A stretch of DNA of 64,000 nt from Alphaproteobacteria bacterium (GTDB lineage: Bacteria; Pseudomonadota; Alphaproteobacteria; G02398745; G023898745). The notes beneath the pieces were generated by a model. It saw only the letters and a program-made list of their open reading frames with translations, was not told the origin of the DNA and did no database searches. Below, one piece after another: positions 16,870 to 24,205 of the stretch. Position numbers and translations under genes: made by a program. Numbering within the stretch: position 1 is the first letter of the stretch; every line of letters begins with the position of its first letter. The DNA lies in the NCBI GenBank assembly GCA_023898745.1, contig CP060237.1:372001-436000 (forward strand), written 5' to 3'.

Positions 16870-17529
16870 ATGTTTTTATTTTTAGGCGCGTCAGAAAGTC
16901 CTGCGAATGCTGTAATTTTACCAAAGGGGTATGTGAAAGCTTTAAGAAAAGGGGGCAATTTTCAAAAGGCGATTTTGCCGAATTTACATGTCGTTGAGGA
17001 AAGTAAATCTCAATCTCAATCATCATTGAATTTTGAAAAGGTCACACAATCCAGCTCTCTCAACTTAAAGCGAGAATCAACAGGAATTTATCAAGCGAGT
17101 GATTCTGCGGACTCTAAAGAGGCCCTTCAATCATTCATTCTTTCTGAATGTGATGCTGCCCGTGTTGATTCTAAAGGACCACAGAGGTCTTTGCAATCTG
17201 GTAGTTCTTTTAATGTGAGGCGAGAGCAAGCTGGAATTGAGGATAGTGATTCTACGAATTCTAAAGATGCACTGCAAGTGCGGAAACCTCATCCAGTTCA
17301 ACTCTGCAATATTGAATTAGAGTATATTAAGTATTACAAAGCTCTTGAAAAGGAGTTGACTCAAGCGCGCAACTTAAAGGAGTTAGCTGATTTACAGCGA
17401 AAAACTCAAGAGAGCATGGATACCTTTGAGGATAGCATGGGGTATACAAAGGGCAACGTTTTGAAGCTATTTTTGGAGTTATCAGGCAAGATTGATGCAA
17501 AAATACGCAAATTAGGAGTTAAAAGGTAA
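16870..17529 (+). CDS. Hypothetical protein with short leader and internal repeat
   Basis: A 219-residue protein starting M-F-L-F-L-G-A-S-E-S, another of the short uncharged leaders. About residues 60-135 hold a two-fold repeat: S-S-L-N-L-K-R-E-S-T-G-I...D-S-A-D-S-K-E-A-L-Q and S-S-F-N-V-R-R-E-Q-A-G-I...D-S-T-N-S-K-D-A-L-Q, both rich in serine and acidic residues. The C-terminal 75 residues are helical and probably coiled coil (L-E-K-E-L-T-Q-A-R-N-L-K-E-L). I recognise no family. A GAGG stretch lies 6 bases before the ATG. The next gene follows after 19 bases. Confidence 0.6.
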   Translation: MFLFLGASESPANAVILPKGYVKALRKGGNFQKAILPNLHVVEESKSQSQSSLNFEKVTQSSSLNLKRESTGIYQASDSADSKEALQSFILSECDAARVDSKGPQRSLQSGSSFNVRREQAGIEDSDSTNSKDALQVRKPHPVQLCNIELEYIKYYKALEKELTQARNLKELADLQRKTQESMDTFEDSMGYTKGNVLKLFLELSGKIDAKIRKLGVKR

Positions 17530-17548
17530 TTGAGGTTATGCTATAGCC

Positions 17549-17839
17549 TTGATTTATTTCTTTTATTCTCCTACCAGACGGCTAGAGACAACTGTCCTGA
17601 GGAGCAAAAATTCTTTAGATGAAGCCCTTGCAGGTCTTATAGAAGTTAGTCAAAGTGGTGATGCGGAATCTGCAAATGAGGCGCGTAACGGTATTTTAGG
17701 GTTAGCAAGATCTGTAGGCACTAAGAGATTTGATACGGCTCTACAAAACTATCAAGCTTTTATACGCTCTAAAAAAACAACAGAAGAAACGAAGATCCCT
17801 GATCTATCTGTATCTGATGAACCTAATTGCGATGATTGA
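17549..17839 (+). CDS. Hypothetical small protein
   Basis: A 96-residue frame with a TTG start (L-I-Y-F-F-Y-S-P-T-R-R), again a short hydrophobic start. It is helical, with S-L-D-E-A-L-A-G-L-I-E-V and A-R-N-G-I-L-G-L-A-R, and ends in an acidic tail. It lies 19 bases after the gene at 16870-17529 and converges with the phosphopantetheinyl transferase gene 5 bases away. The tight packing supports it; the start is weak. Function unknown. Confidence 0.45.
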   Translation: MIYFFYSPTRRLETTVLRSKNSLDEALAGLIEVSQSGDAESANEARNGILGLARSVGTKRFDTALQNYQAFIRSKKTTEETKIPDLSVSDEPNCDD

Positions 17840-17844
17840 GCAAC

Positions 17845-18384
17845 CTAAATCGGGTCCTTTGTGTAATGAGAGAAACAAACGCATCCTTTGAAGTTTTCTG
17901 CTTTTATAGGATGGTACGAAGTGTTGATTTGTCCATGATGTTTGAATTCAGTCGACAAGATTGATTTCCCTAAACATTTCACCAGCGCTTCCTTTTGTGT
18001 CCATAAGTCGTAAAATTTTTCCAGAGAGTCGCCAACAAATTCTTGCTCTTCTTTGGTGAAATGCCGCTGCATTAATTTCTGAAATTTGGGTCGTGGTCGT
18101 ATATACTCAATATCCACACCAACTGATCCATTTAAAGAAACAGCCAAAACAATTTTGTTATGACTATGACTAAGGTTGAAATGTGGGCCGCCTTGAATAA
18201 ATGGTTTACCTGTTTTTGTTCGTTCTAATATGAAATTTTCTAGATTAAAATGCTCTTTTAATATCTGACGTAAAAATTGCTCAGATTCACCTTTTTGATT
18301 TTGATAATTCTCGTGAAACAAAAACACGTCATCCTGAGGTATAGCCGAATGATCTTCTTGAAATAGTTCCCGCTTAAATGTCAA
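17845..18384 (-). CDS. 4'-phosphopantetheinyl transferase, Sfp/AcpT type
   Basis: A 179-residue enzyme that would attach the phosphopantetheine arm to carrier proteins. The core motifs are F-N-L-S-H-S near residue 75, G-V-D-I-E near 94-98 (magnesium ligands D and E), and F-Y-D-L-W-T-Q-K-E-A-L-V-K near 122-134. It is short for the Sfp class (usually 210-240 residues): the N-terminal half is trimmed, and the first residues run through a repeat-like piece (A-I-P-Q-D-D). A broken partial copy lies at 16595-16805. It may serve fatty-acid ACP if no separate AcpS exists. Confidence 0.85.
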   Translation of the reverse strand: MTFKRELFQEDHSAIPQDDVFLFHENYQNQKGESEQFLRQILKEHFNLENFILERTKTGKPFIQGGPHFNLSHSHNKIVLAVSLNGSVGVDIEYIRPRPKFQKLMQRHFTKEEQEFVGDSLEKFYDLWTQKEALVKCLGKSILSTEFKHHGQINTSYHPIKAENFKGCVCFSHYTKDPI

Positions 18385-18424
18385 AATATTTTTCGCGTAT
18401 TGATCATACGTACATACTACAGCA

Positions 18425-18829
18425 CTAACCCGGCATAAAGGAAATATTCTTAAACTGTTTCAACAAATCAGCGCTAGCACCTAAACATTCTTGCCTCATA
18501 TGTACATTTATTTCTTTATTATGCCATTCGCTTGCTGCGAGGCAGACTAATAGCTCTATTATATCAGCTTCCTTAAGTTTTCCAGAGATAGATATTCTTT
18601 TTAAGTTGGGCAGTATAGCGCTTCTAAGTTTTCCAATTGTATCAGCCATAAATCCAATTTCTGGCCCTAATATCAAGTGTGTTACATTTGTTTTCTTCGC
18701 ATGTGATAAACAACTGCTGCAATATTGAGTGATAGCTGGTTCATCAAATGTAATACAAGCTTTTTTTGGTGATTCAGAAGGACAGGTATGTGAAAGTTCT
18801 GCATAAAGTAACATAAAATTTAAAAACAC
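18425..18829 (-). CDS. Hypothetical protein with short leader, LRR-like end
   Basis: A 134-residue frame with a GTG start (M-F-L-N-F-M-L-L-Y-A-E-L-S), preceded by AGGA at a good distance; an ATG at 18814 is the alternative. The region after the leader is cysteine-rich (four C in the first 45 residues). The second half has L-P-N-L-K-R-I-S-I-S-G and L-K-E-A-D-I-I-E-L-L-V-C-L, which resemble one or two LRR units like those at 11234-11797. Function unknown; an exported LRR fragment is an inference. Confidence 0.5.
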   Translation of the reverse strand: MFLNFMLLYAELSHTCPSESPKKACITFDEPAITQYCSSCLSHAKKTNVTHLILGPEIGFMADTIGKLRSAILPNLKRISISGKLKEADIIELLVCLAASEWHNKEINVHMRQECLGASADLLKQFKNISFMPG

Positions 18830-18920
18830 AGAAGCGTCCTAAATAAATGACTTCCAAGTTGAAATGGTAAAAAAAGAATTAAGATTTTCTTAACGAACGG
18901 TTAAGTTTTGACCCTCGGAG

Positions 18921-19180
18921 CCGTCATGGCGAGCGTAGCGTGGACTCAGCCTGTCATTGCGAGCATTCGTTAGAATGCCTGGCGATCTATTATGGATCAC
19001 CACGTCGCTGCGCTCCTCGTGATGACGATCTGTGGAACGCCGTCATGGCGAGCGAAGCGTGGCCATCCATGTTTTCTGGATCACCACGCCTTGCTTCGCA
19101 AGGCTCGTGATGACATCTGCGCATATTTAATTCGTGGGGATGAATTAGTTTGTGATGACATGACTCTGCCTTATTCTCTA
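18921..19180. repeat. Palindromic repeat cluster (family A)
   Basis: The 375-base gap between two genes holds at least five half-units, including GTCATTGCGAGCATTCGTTAGAATGC and ATCACCACGCCTTGCTTCGCAAGG, and ends with the CATATTTAATTCGTGGGGATGAATT piece. No gene is seen here. Confidence 0.85.
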
Positions 19181-19205
19181 TGATGACGGTTATTCAATAG
19201 GCGAC

Positions 19206-19574
19206 CTAAGAACTGCTGTGATCATCAACGCGAAGCTTGTTCTCTTCGGTGTCTTCAAGCTCTGCATTATAAAAGTCTGCAGGCGCTGCTTCATATCCAG
19301 CTAAATCAGTCACGTACATTTCTAAGTCACCTAATTCTTCGGACTCTTCTTTTGACATAAATGGAATGTCATGAATGGCATATAATAACCTTTGTCTTAA
19401 GTCATTGATATCCAAATATCCTGAACCAATTTCTTGCAAGGCTGCAACATCATCTTTGTCATGACGCTCACCAACAGTCATAGCAATTTCTCTAGCGCGT
19501 TTTCCGCAAAGTAGCACAAGCTCAAATCTGTCTTGTACAACGCGCAGACAATCATCAACGGTAATTTGTGTCAT
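19206..19574 (-). CDS. rpoZ: RNA polymerase omega subunit
   Basis: A 122-residue RpoZ. The start M-T-Q-I-T-V-D-D-C-L-R-V-V-Q-D-R-F-E-L-V-L-L-C-G-K-R-A-R-E-I contains the family signature, in which D-R-F-E-L-V-L and R-A-R-E-I pack on the beta' C-terminus. The ATG at 19574 is chosen because other omegas begin about this far before the signature; a TTG 12 bases earlier is less likely. The tail after residue 75 is acidic, as in alphaproteobacteria. The usual neighbours (relA/spoT, folK) are absent; both sides are repeats. Confidence 0.92.
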   Translation of the reverse strand: MTQITVDDCLRVVQDRFELVLLCGKRAREIAMTVGERHDKDDVAALQEIGSGYLDINDLRQRLLYAIHDIPFMSKEESEELGDLEMYVTDLAGYEAAPADFYNAELEDTEENKLRVDDHSSS

Positions 19575-19636
19575 AAATCTGTTCAAAATAATGATCTTCT
19601 CAATCAGTTTACATGATTGGCAGAGAAAAGGCTATA

Positions 19637-19866
19637 CCGTTATCACGAGGAGCGCGCGCTCTGCCGTCATCACGAGGAGCGCAGCGACGTAGTGATCCAT
19701 TGAGATAGCCCGCCTACGCTCTTTGAGCTTCGGCGAGGCATCCACTTCACACGCTCCGACTTGATGATAAATCATCTCGTCGTAGCTATCCGCCGTCGCC
19801 CGAAGGGCTATGGCGAGATGCGAAGACGGATGGATTGCGACGCATTCTGACGAACGCTCACAATGA
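19637..19866. repeat. Composite palindromic repeat, families A and D
   Basis: Same order of pieces as at 7757-7972: GTCATCACGAGGAGCG, GTGATCC, GCCTACGCTCTTTGAGCTTCGGCGAGG, CTCCGACTTGATGATAAATC, TCGTCGTAGCTA, GCGAAGACGGATGG, ending in a CATTCTGACGAACGCTC unit. The central loop differs (CCGCCGTCGCCCGAAGGGC). The gap of 334 bases has no gene. Confidence 0.85.
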
Positions 19867-19884
19867 CGATAGTATTAATAATCC

Positions 19885-19913
19885 TTGAGCTTGACGTATA
19901 AACTTCCTATAAT
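19885..19913 (+). promoter_or_regulatory. Sigma-70 type promoter of tRNA-Ser
   Basis: TTGAGC at 19885-19890 and a perfect TATAAT at 19908-19913 with a 17-base spacer. The tRNA begins 8 bases after the -10 box. Confidence 0.75.
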
Positions 19914-19920
19914 TAAGTGA

Positions 19921-20008
19921 GGATGGGTGGCCGAGTGGTTGAAGGCACCGGTCTTGAAAACCGGCAAAGGGAAACCTTTCGTGAGTTCGAATCTCACTCC
20001 ATCCGCCA
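19921..20008 (+). tRNA. tRNA-Ser (anticodon TGA)
   Basis: An 88-base class II tRNA with an encoded CCA. The acceptor arm GGATGGG pairs with the TCCATCC before G-CCA; the anticodon stem CCGGT/ACCGG holds loop CTTGAAA with anticodon TGA at 19955-19957. There is a long variable arm (AAAGGGAAACCTTT) and a T loop TTCGAAT. A family D repeat starts at the CCA end without any gap. The -10 box lies 8 bases upstream. Confidence 0.96.
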
Positions 20009-20113
20009 TCCGTCTTCGCAATTTTGTCGAAGACAAAATTTAGCTACGACGCGACTGCGTTGTAGCGTGCGAAGTGGATGCCTCGCCGAAGCTCGTAAGA
20101 GCGAAGGCGGGCC
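20006..20113. repeat. Palindromic repeat (family D) abutting tRNA-Ser
   Basis: Begins with CCATCCGTCTTCGC, sharing the CCA of the tRNA, then TTTTGTCGAAGACAAAA, TAGCTACGACGCGA, GCGTGCGAAGTGGATGCC and CGCCGAAGCTCGTAAGAGCGAAGGCGGG. The same unit occurs at 13033-13135 and 52360-52490. Confidence 0.8.
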
Positions 20114-20136
20114 CTCAAAAACAATAAAGGTTTATT

Positions 20137-20889
20137 ATGAGCAACATCACTATTCACACAAAAGACGATTTTAAAGGTATGCGCAAAGCAGGTAAGCTTG
20201 CATCGCAAGTTCTTGATTATATTGAGCCCTATGTGAAAGAAGGTGTAACAACGCTTGAATTAAATGATTTATGTCATAATTTTATTATTGAACATAAGGC
20301 GATTCCTGCGCCTTTAAATTATAAAGGATTTCCAAAATCTATCTGTACATCTTTGAATCATGTGATTTGTCATGGAATTCCTGGAGATCGTAAATTGCAA
20401 AAAGGTGACATTTTGAATATCGATGTTACGGTGATTTTAGATGGATGGTATGGTGATACAAGTCGTATGTATACAGTTGGAAAGCCGTCACTTTTAGCAA
20501 AGCGCTTAATGGATACAACCTATGAATGTCTCATGCGTGCCATTGATATGGTTAAGCCAGGTGTGCATTTGGGTGATATTGGGCATGCCATCCAGACACT
20601 TGCAGAGTCTAAAAATTTCTCCGTTGTACGCGATTTTTGTGGCCATGGTATTGGTCAAGTTTTTCATGCCCCACCCTCCGTTTTGCATTTTGGTCGCCCT
20701 GGAGAAGGTGAGATGTTGGAAGAGGGTATGTTTTTCACGATCGAGCCTATGATTAACGCAGGTAAATACCATGCCAAAGTTCTGGCTGATGGGTGGACAG
20801 CGGTTACTCGGGATTCATCTTTGTCTGCTCAGTATGAACACACGATGGGCGTGACGAAGGATGGGGTTGAGGTGTTTACGGTTTCGTAA
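20137..20889 (+). CDS. map: Methionine aminopeptidase, type I
   Basis: A 250-residue enzyme that removes the initiator methionine. All five metal ligands are present: D96 (N-I-D-V-T), D107 (G-D-T-S), H170 (C-G-H-G-I-G), E203 (T-I-E-P) and E234 (Y-E-H-T), along with the substrate-binding H79 (V-I-C-H-G). A TAAAGG ribosome site lies a few bases before the ATG. The 3' end overlaps the end of the convergent TPR gene by 14 bases. Confidence 0.95.
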   Translation: MSNITIHTKDDFKGMRKAGKLASQVLDYIEPYVKEGVTTLELNDLCHNFIIEHKAIPAPLNYKGFPKSICTSLNHVICHGIPGDRKLQKGDILNIDVTVILDGWYGDTSRMYTVGKPSLLAKRLMDTTYECLMRAIDMVKPGVHLGDIGHAIQTLAESKNFSVVRDFCGHGIGQVFHAPPSVLHFGRPGEGEMLEEGMFFTIEPMINAGKYHAKVLADGWTAVTRDSSLSAQYEHTMGVTKDGVEVFTVS

Positions 20890-22789
20890 TAACAGATGTT
20901 TCGTCAAGGTACCCCCCTCTTTCAAGTAAGTTTTTCGCCATCCAGTTATCATAACCAGCTAATTGAAGACTCTGGTTTTGACTCCCAGCAGTTTTGCCGT
21001 GCTTTCTGTGTAAAAATCCTTCTTCAAAAACTCCAGGGTTAGTCCTATTTTCTAAAACGAACACATATTGAGTGCCAGAAGCGGTATTTTTCTGAACGTA
21101 TCCTGAGCGTGTTTTATCTTTACTTAATGCTTTTAAAAGTTTACCAAAATGCTCAATTGGTGTGTGAGAAATGTGTGCTTCAGGGCCTTTAGCTTTCCCC
21201 CATATTCTCATAGCTAAATTGTAATCATCTTCTGTTAGAGTTATTGGCGCAGGTTGGACTGTGGGTATAAGATTGCTTTTCTGTTCAGCTCGAGCTGCAG
21301 CTTTGATTGCTGCTTTGTTTTTTCGTAACTCCTCAACCATTTCTTTCCAGCTTTTTCTCTTTTCTTGCAGTGCTTCTTCTAAAAATTCTTGGTTTTCATT
21401 TTCTGAGACAGCTTGATCCTCTTTTGGTTTTGCTTGAGAGTGTATTTTTTCTGTAGCTGCTGCACTTGTTGCTTCAGATGTGGAAAGTTTTGTGTTTTGT
21501 AAAATAGTTTGTTGAACGGATGAATAATAGGTGCGTTCGATAAGATCTTGGTCTACAACTTGCAATACGCCTTCTTCTAAAAGATCAATATAAAATAAAA
21601 ATCTTTTAGAGTAATTTTCTACTCCTGAAGTTTTCATGTGTTGCTTTAGAGCAAGTTCAAAAAACTCCTTCGCTTGTTTAAAGTTATCTTGAAAGAAGTG
21701 ATAAGAACCTTTCTTGCAATACATACGAGCCATTTCTTGATTTATTTGAGTGTTAACAAATTGAAAATTTTCTCCTAGCGTTACAATGTTGATTTCTTTA
21801 GCAAGAGTTTGCAGTATTTTCTCAGCTTGCATAAATTTTTCTGATTGTGTGTATGCTACTGCTAATTGCAATCTTGCTTCCGCTTTTAATCGCGCATCGG
21901 TTGTTTTTTGAGATATTTCAACGCTTTTAGTGGCGGCATCAATAGCTGCTTCATGCTCCTCTTTTAAAATATGGACAGAGCTTTTCGACATATAAATATT
22001 TGCCCATCTTGCGGGATATTTTTCTTTGTGAGGTTCTTGCAAAGCCATATTCATATATCGATTGAAATCCGCAAACTCTCCAGTTTGTCTTAATAAAACA
22101 AGTAGGTTTGCATATGCACCCATTTTTACTTCGCTATTTTCTCGATCTACAGGATTTAATTCTAAATAGACCTTAATTACATCCCTTGCTTTGTGAAAGT
22201 CTTGTTTATCATGATAAAGAAAACTGAGTTTAATTAAACTGTAATCAAAAAATTGTTTAGACTGAGAACGGTTTTGTGGGTTTGAGATAATTTTTTGATA
22301 TAATTTTAGACTTTTTACTGTGTCTGAAGTTTCATATTTCTCAGCTTGAGAGTAAAGAGTTTTAACATCCCATTTTATTAGGCCGCATTCTATAGCAAAA
22401 TTCTCTAGCTGTTCAGGCGACTCTAGAACTTCTGTGTTTACAAAGGCTTTCATTTCAGCTGTTGCATCAGAACGACAATAAAGTTCCGCGAGTCTTTTAT
22501 CTATATTTTCTCTTTTAAACTTTCTTCCTCGTATCGCTTCATATCTATCCTTAGCTGCTTGATATTGAAATGCTGCAGCTTCTAGAGGAGTCTTTCCCAA
22601 AGCTTCTCCAGAGCATAAAAACATATCTTGAGCTGAGCTGCTAATAGTATTTTGGCATGCAGTCGCAGAGCTTCTCAAAATGCTCAAATAAAGCGCTTCA
22701 GTTGGAGCGGCGCAATCATAAGTTCCGTAAATTTCATGGTGCGGAATTGGTTCTGGAGCGCTTCCACATAAACTCAAAAACAAAAACAT
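20876..22789 (-). CDS. TPR protein with short leader and C-terminal HicA-like segment
   Basis: A 637-residue protein starting M-F-L-F-L-S-L-C-G-S-A-P-E-P, a short leader with a possible lipidated cysteine at position 8. From about 150 to 400 there are TPR-like helix pairs (for example Y-L-E-L-N-P-V, A-I-D-A-A-T-K-S-V-E-I-S and A-K-E-F-F-E-L-A-L-K-Q-H). Residues 430-520 are a charged linker with coiled-coil character. The last 90 residues have a helix H-F-G-K-L-L-K-A-L, strands around S-G-T-Q-Y-V-F-V and H-R-K-H-G, and a final helix N-W-M-A-K-N-L-L-E-R-G-G-Y. That order resembles a HicA-like fold, but Q stands where HicA has its catalytic His. Function unknown. Confidence 0.6.
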   Translation of the reverse strand: MFLFLSLCGSAPEPIPHHEIYGTYDCAAPTEALYLSILRSSATACQNTISSSAQDMFLCSGEALGKTPLEAAAFQYQAAKDRYEAIRGRKFKRENIDKRLAELYCRSDATAEMKAFVNTEVLESPEQLENFAIECGLIKWDVKTLYSQAEKYETSDTVKSLKLYQKIISNPQNRSQSKQFFDYSLIKLSFLYHDKQDFHKARDVIKVYLELNPVDRENSEVKMGAYANLLVLLRQTGEFADFNRYMNMALQEPHKEKYPARWANIYMSKSSVHILKEEHEAAIDAATKSVEISQKTTDARLKAEARLQLAVAYTQSEKFMQAEKILQTLAKEINIVTLGENFQFVNTQINQEMARMYCKKGSYHFFQDNFKQAKEFFELALKQHMKTSGVENYSKRFLFYIDLLEEGVLQVVDQDLIERTYYSSVQQTILQNTKLSTSEATSAAATEKIHSQAKPKEDQAVSENENQEFLEEALQEKRKSWKEMVEELRKNKAAIKAAARAEQKSNLIPTVQPAPITLTEDDYNLAMRIWGKAKGPEAHISHTPIEHFGKLLKALSKDKTRSGYVQKNTASGTQYVFVLENRTNPGVFEEGFLHRKHGKTAGSQNQSLQLAGYDNWMAKNLLERGGYLDETSVITKP

Positions 22790-22935
22790 ATTCTAATTTA
22801 TCTCCATGTGCGTAGTTCTATATTTATAAAGAAATTTTTCTTCTATTTCAAGAGTTTTAACAAATTGTTACGTTGAGGAAATATTTTGAGTTTTTGTTTT
22901 ATTGCATTTGTAGAGAGTCTAAAACCTATCATCCT

Positions 22936-23042
22936 AAGAAAAAAGCTGTCATCCTGGGTCTTTGGCTACGCTAAATCCCGGGATCCAAGCAGCGCTGTAT
23001 GGATCCCGGATTCTTGCCTTTGGCTCGCTCCGGGATGACGAG
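22936..23042. repeat. Palindromic repeat, family C (CCCGGGATCC type)
   Basis: GTCATCCTGGGTCTTTGGC, CCCGGGATCCAAGCAGCGCTG, GGATCCCGGATTC, GGCTCGCTCCGGGATGACG. It is a large inverted repeat. Reading through it would add 29 artificial residues to the front of the next gene. Confidence 0.8.
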
Positions 23043-23048
23043 GGTGGC

Positions 23049-23993
23049 ATGATCAAAGACGAGCTCATTCATTTTGCTTATTCTATGAATCAACTCATAG
23101 CCCTCAAAATTCCTTTAATCGAAGCATTAAAATGCTGCGCCACGAACATGAAATCCTTAAGACGCACGATTACAAACATTATAAGTGAATTAGAAAATGG
23201 GACACTTTTATCTGATGCATTAAAAAATTACCCTAAGATATTTGATCCACTTTTTATTAGATACATAGCGCTTTCTGAGCAAACAGGTGCAAATTATTTT
23301 CATCAGATTTACATTTATCTGCAAACCAAACAAGCTTTCCAAAAGCGCCTCCAACGTGCGCTGATTTATCCAGCATTTATCTTGGGATTCCTGTTTGTGC
23401 TGTTATACACATTGAGTCAGTTTTTGTTGCCAGAGCTCATGATATTTTTGACAGAGCAAAATAAACCAATCCCTACCCTAACCTATGTTTTGGTTATGTT
23501 CACAAAATATGCGCCTTATGGTTTAGGTTTCATGTTATTGGGTTTATATGGATGCATAAAATCGGATTATTTGATTTTGAAAATTCCGTTTTTTGGACGA
23601 TGGATTCAGAAATATTATGTGAGCTTATATTTCAAAATCACCGCGTTATTCCTGCAAGAAAAAATTCCTCTGACAGATGCTTTGACATATGCAAATTCTG
23701 TGATTGTGAACCGCACCTTACATGATAAATTTGCAGTAGCTTTACAAGGATTAGATCAAGGGCAACATTTTTATGATGTGATTCCGTATGAAAAAGATTT
23801 CATTCGCATGGCGGAGGAATATGGATTTTTAGAAGAAGGGTTAGAGAAGTTATCTGTGATTAAGGAGAAGGAGGTGAATGATACCATTGACCTTTTCATC
23901 AAGATTCTTGAACCTGCGTTAATTGTGATTTTGGGTGGTGTGATTTTTATGATTGTTATGGCGATATGGGGGCCGTTGTATGAGGTAAGCTGA
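23049..23993 (+). CDS. Type II secretion / type IV pilus inner-membrane protein, GspF/PilC-like
   Basis: About 314 residues from the ATG at 23049; 29 further in-frame residues upstream derive from a repeat and are left out. It has the duplicated T2SSF fold: F-A-Y-S-M-N-Q-L-I-A-L-K-I-P-L-I-E-A-L near the start and Y-F-K-I-T-A-L-F-L-Q-E-K-I-P-L-T-D-A-L in the second half, each followed by a glycine-rich helix pair. Three hydrophobic segments follow the family pattern, the last being L-E-P-A-L-I-V-I-L-G-G-V-I-F-M-I-V-M-A-I. It is shorter than GspF (about 400). No GspE ATPase, secretin or pilin genes lie beside it; two linked membrane proteins at 25464-26400 might belong to the same machine. Confidence 0.85.
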   Translation: MIKDELIHFAYSMNQLIALKIPLIEALKCCATNMKSLRRTITNIISELENGTLLSDALKNYPKIFDPLFIRYIALSEQTGANYFHQIYIYLQTKQAFQKRLQRALIYPAFILGFLFVLLYTLSQFLLPELMIFLTEQNKPIPTLTYVLVMFTKYAPYGLGFMLLGLYGCIKSDYLILKIPFFGRWIQKYYVSLYFKITALFLQEKIPLTDALTYANSVIVNRTLHDKFAVALQGLDQGQHFYDVIPYEKDFIRMAEEYGFLEEGLEKLSVIKEKEVNDTIDLFIKILEPALIVILGGVIFMIVMAIWGPLYEVS

Positions 23994-23997
23994 GTTG

Positions 23998-24141
23998 TCA
24001 TCACGAGGAGCTTCTGTAATGCTGTCATCACGAGAAGTGTAGCGACTCGGTGATCCATGTGGATTGCCACGCATTCTAACGAATGCTCGCAATGACGGTG
24101 AGTTGTCATCACGAGGAGCTGAGCTGCGTGGTGATCCATAA
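23998..24141. repeat. Palindromic repeats (family A)
   Basis: Three half-units: GTCATCACGAGAAGTGTAGCGACTCGGTGATCC, GATTGCCACGCATTCTAACGAATGCTCGCAATGACG and GTCATCACGAGGAGCTGAGCTGCGTGGTGATCC. Confidence 0.85.
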
Positions 24142-24205
24142 ATGATTTGAAATATGAAACAAACCTTCCTATAATTTTGTAGAAGTTTCATATTATCAAA
24201 ATCTT

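Noticed and set aside
22962..23048. Start of the GspF-like gene at 22962
   Set aside because: The extra 29 residues are encoded by a family C repeat; the ATG at 23049 begins the conserved part.
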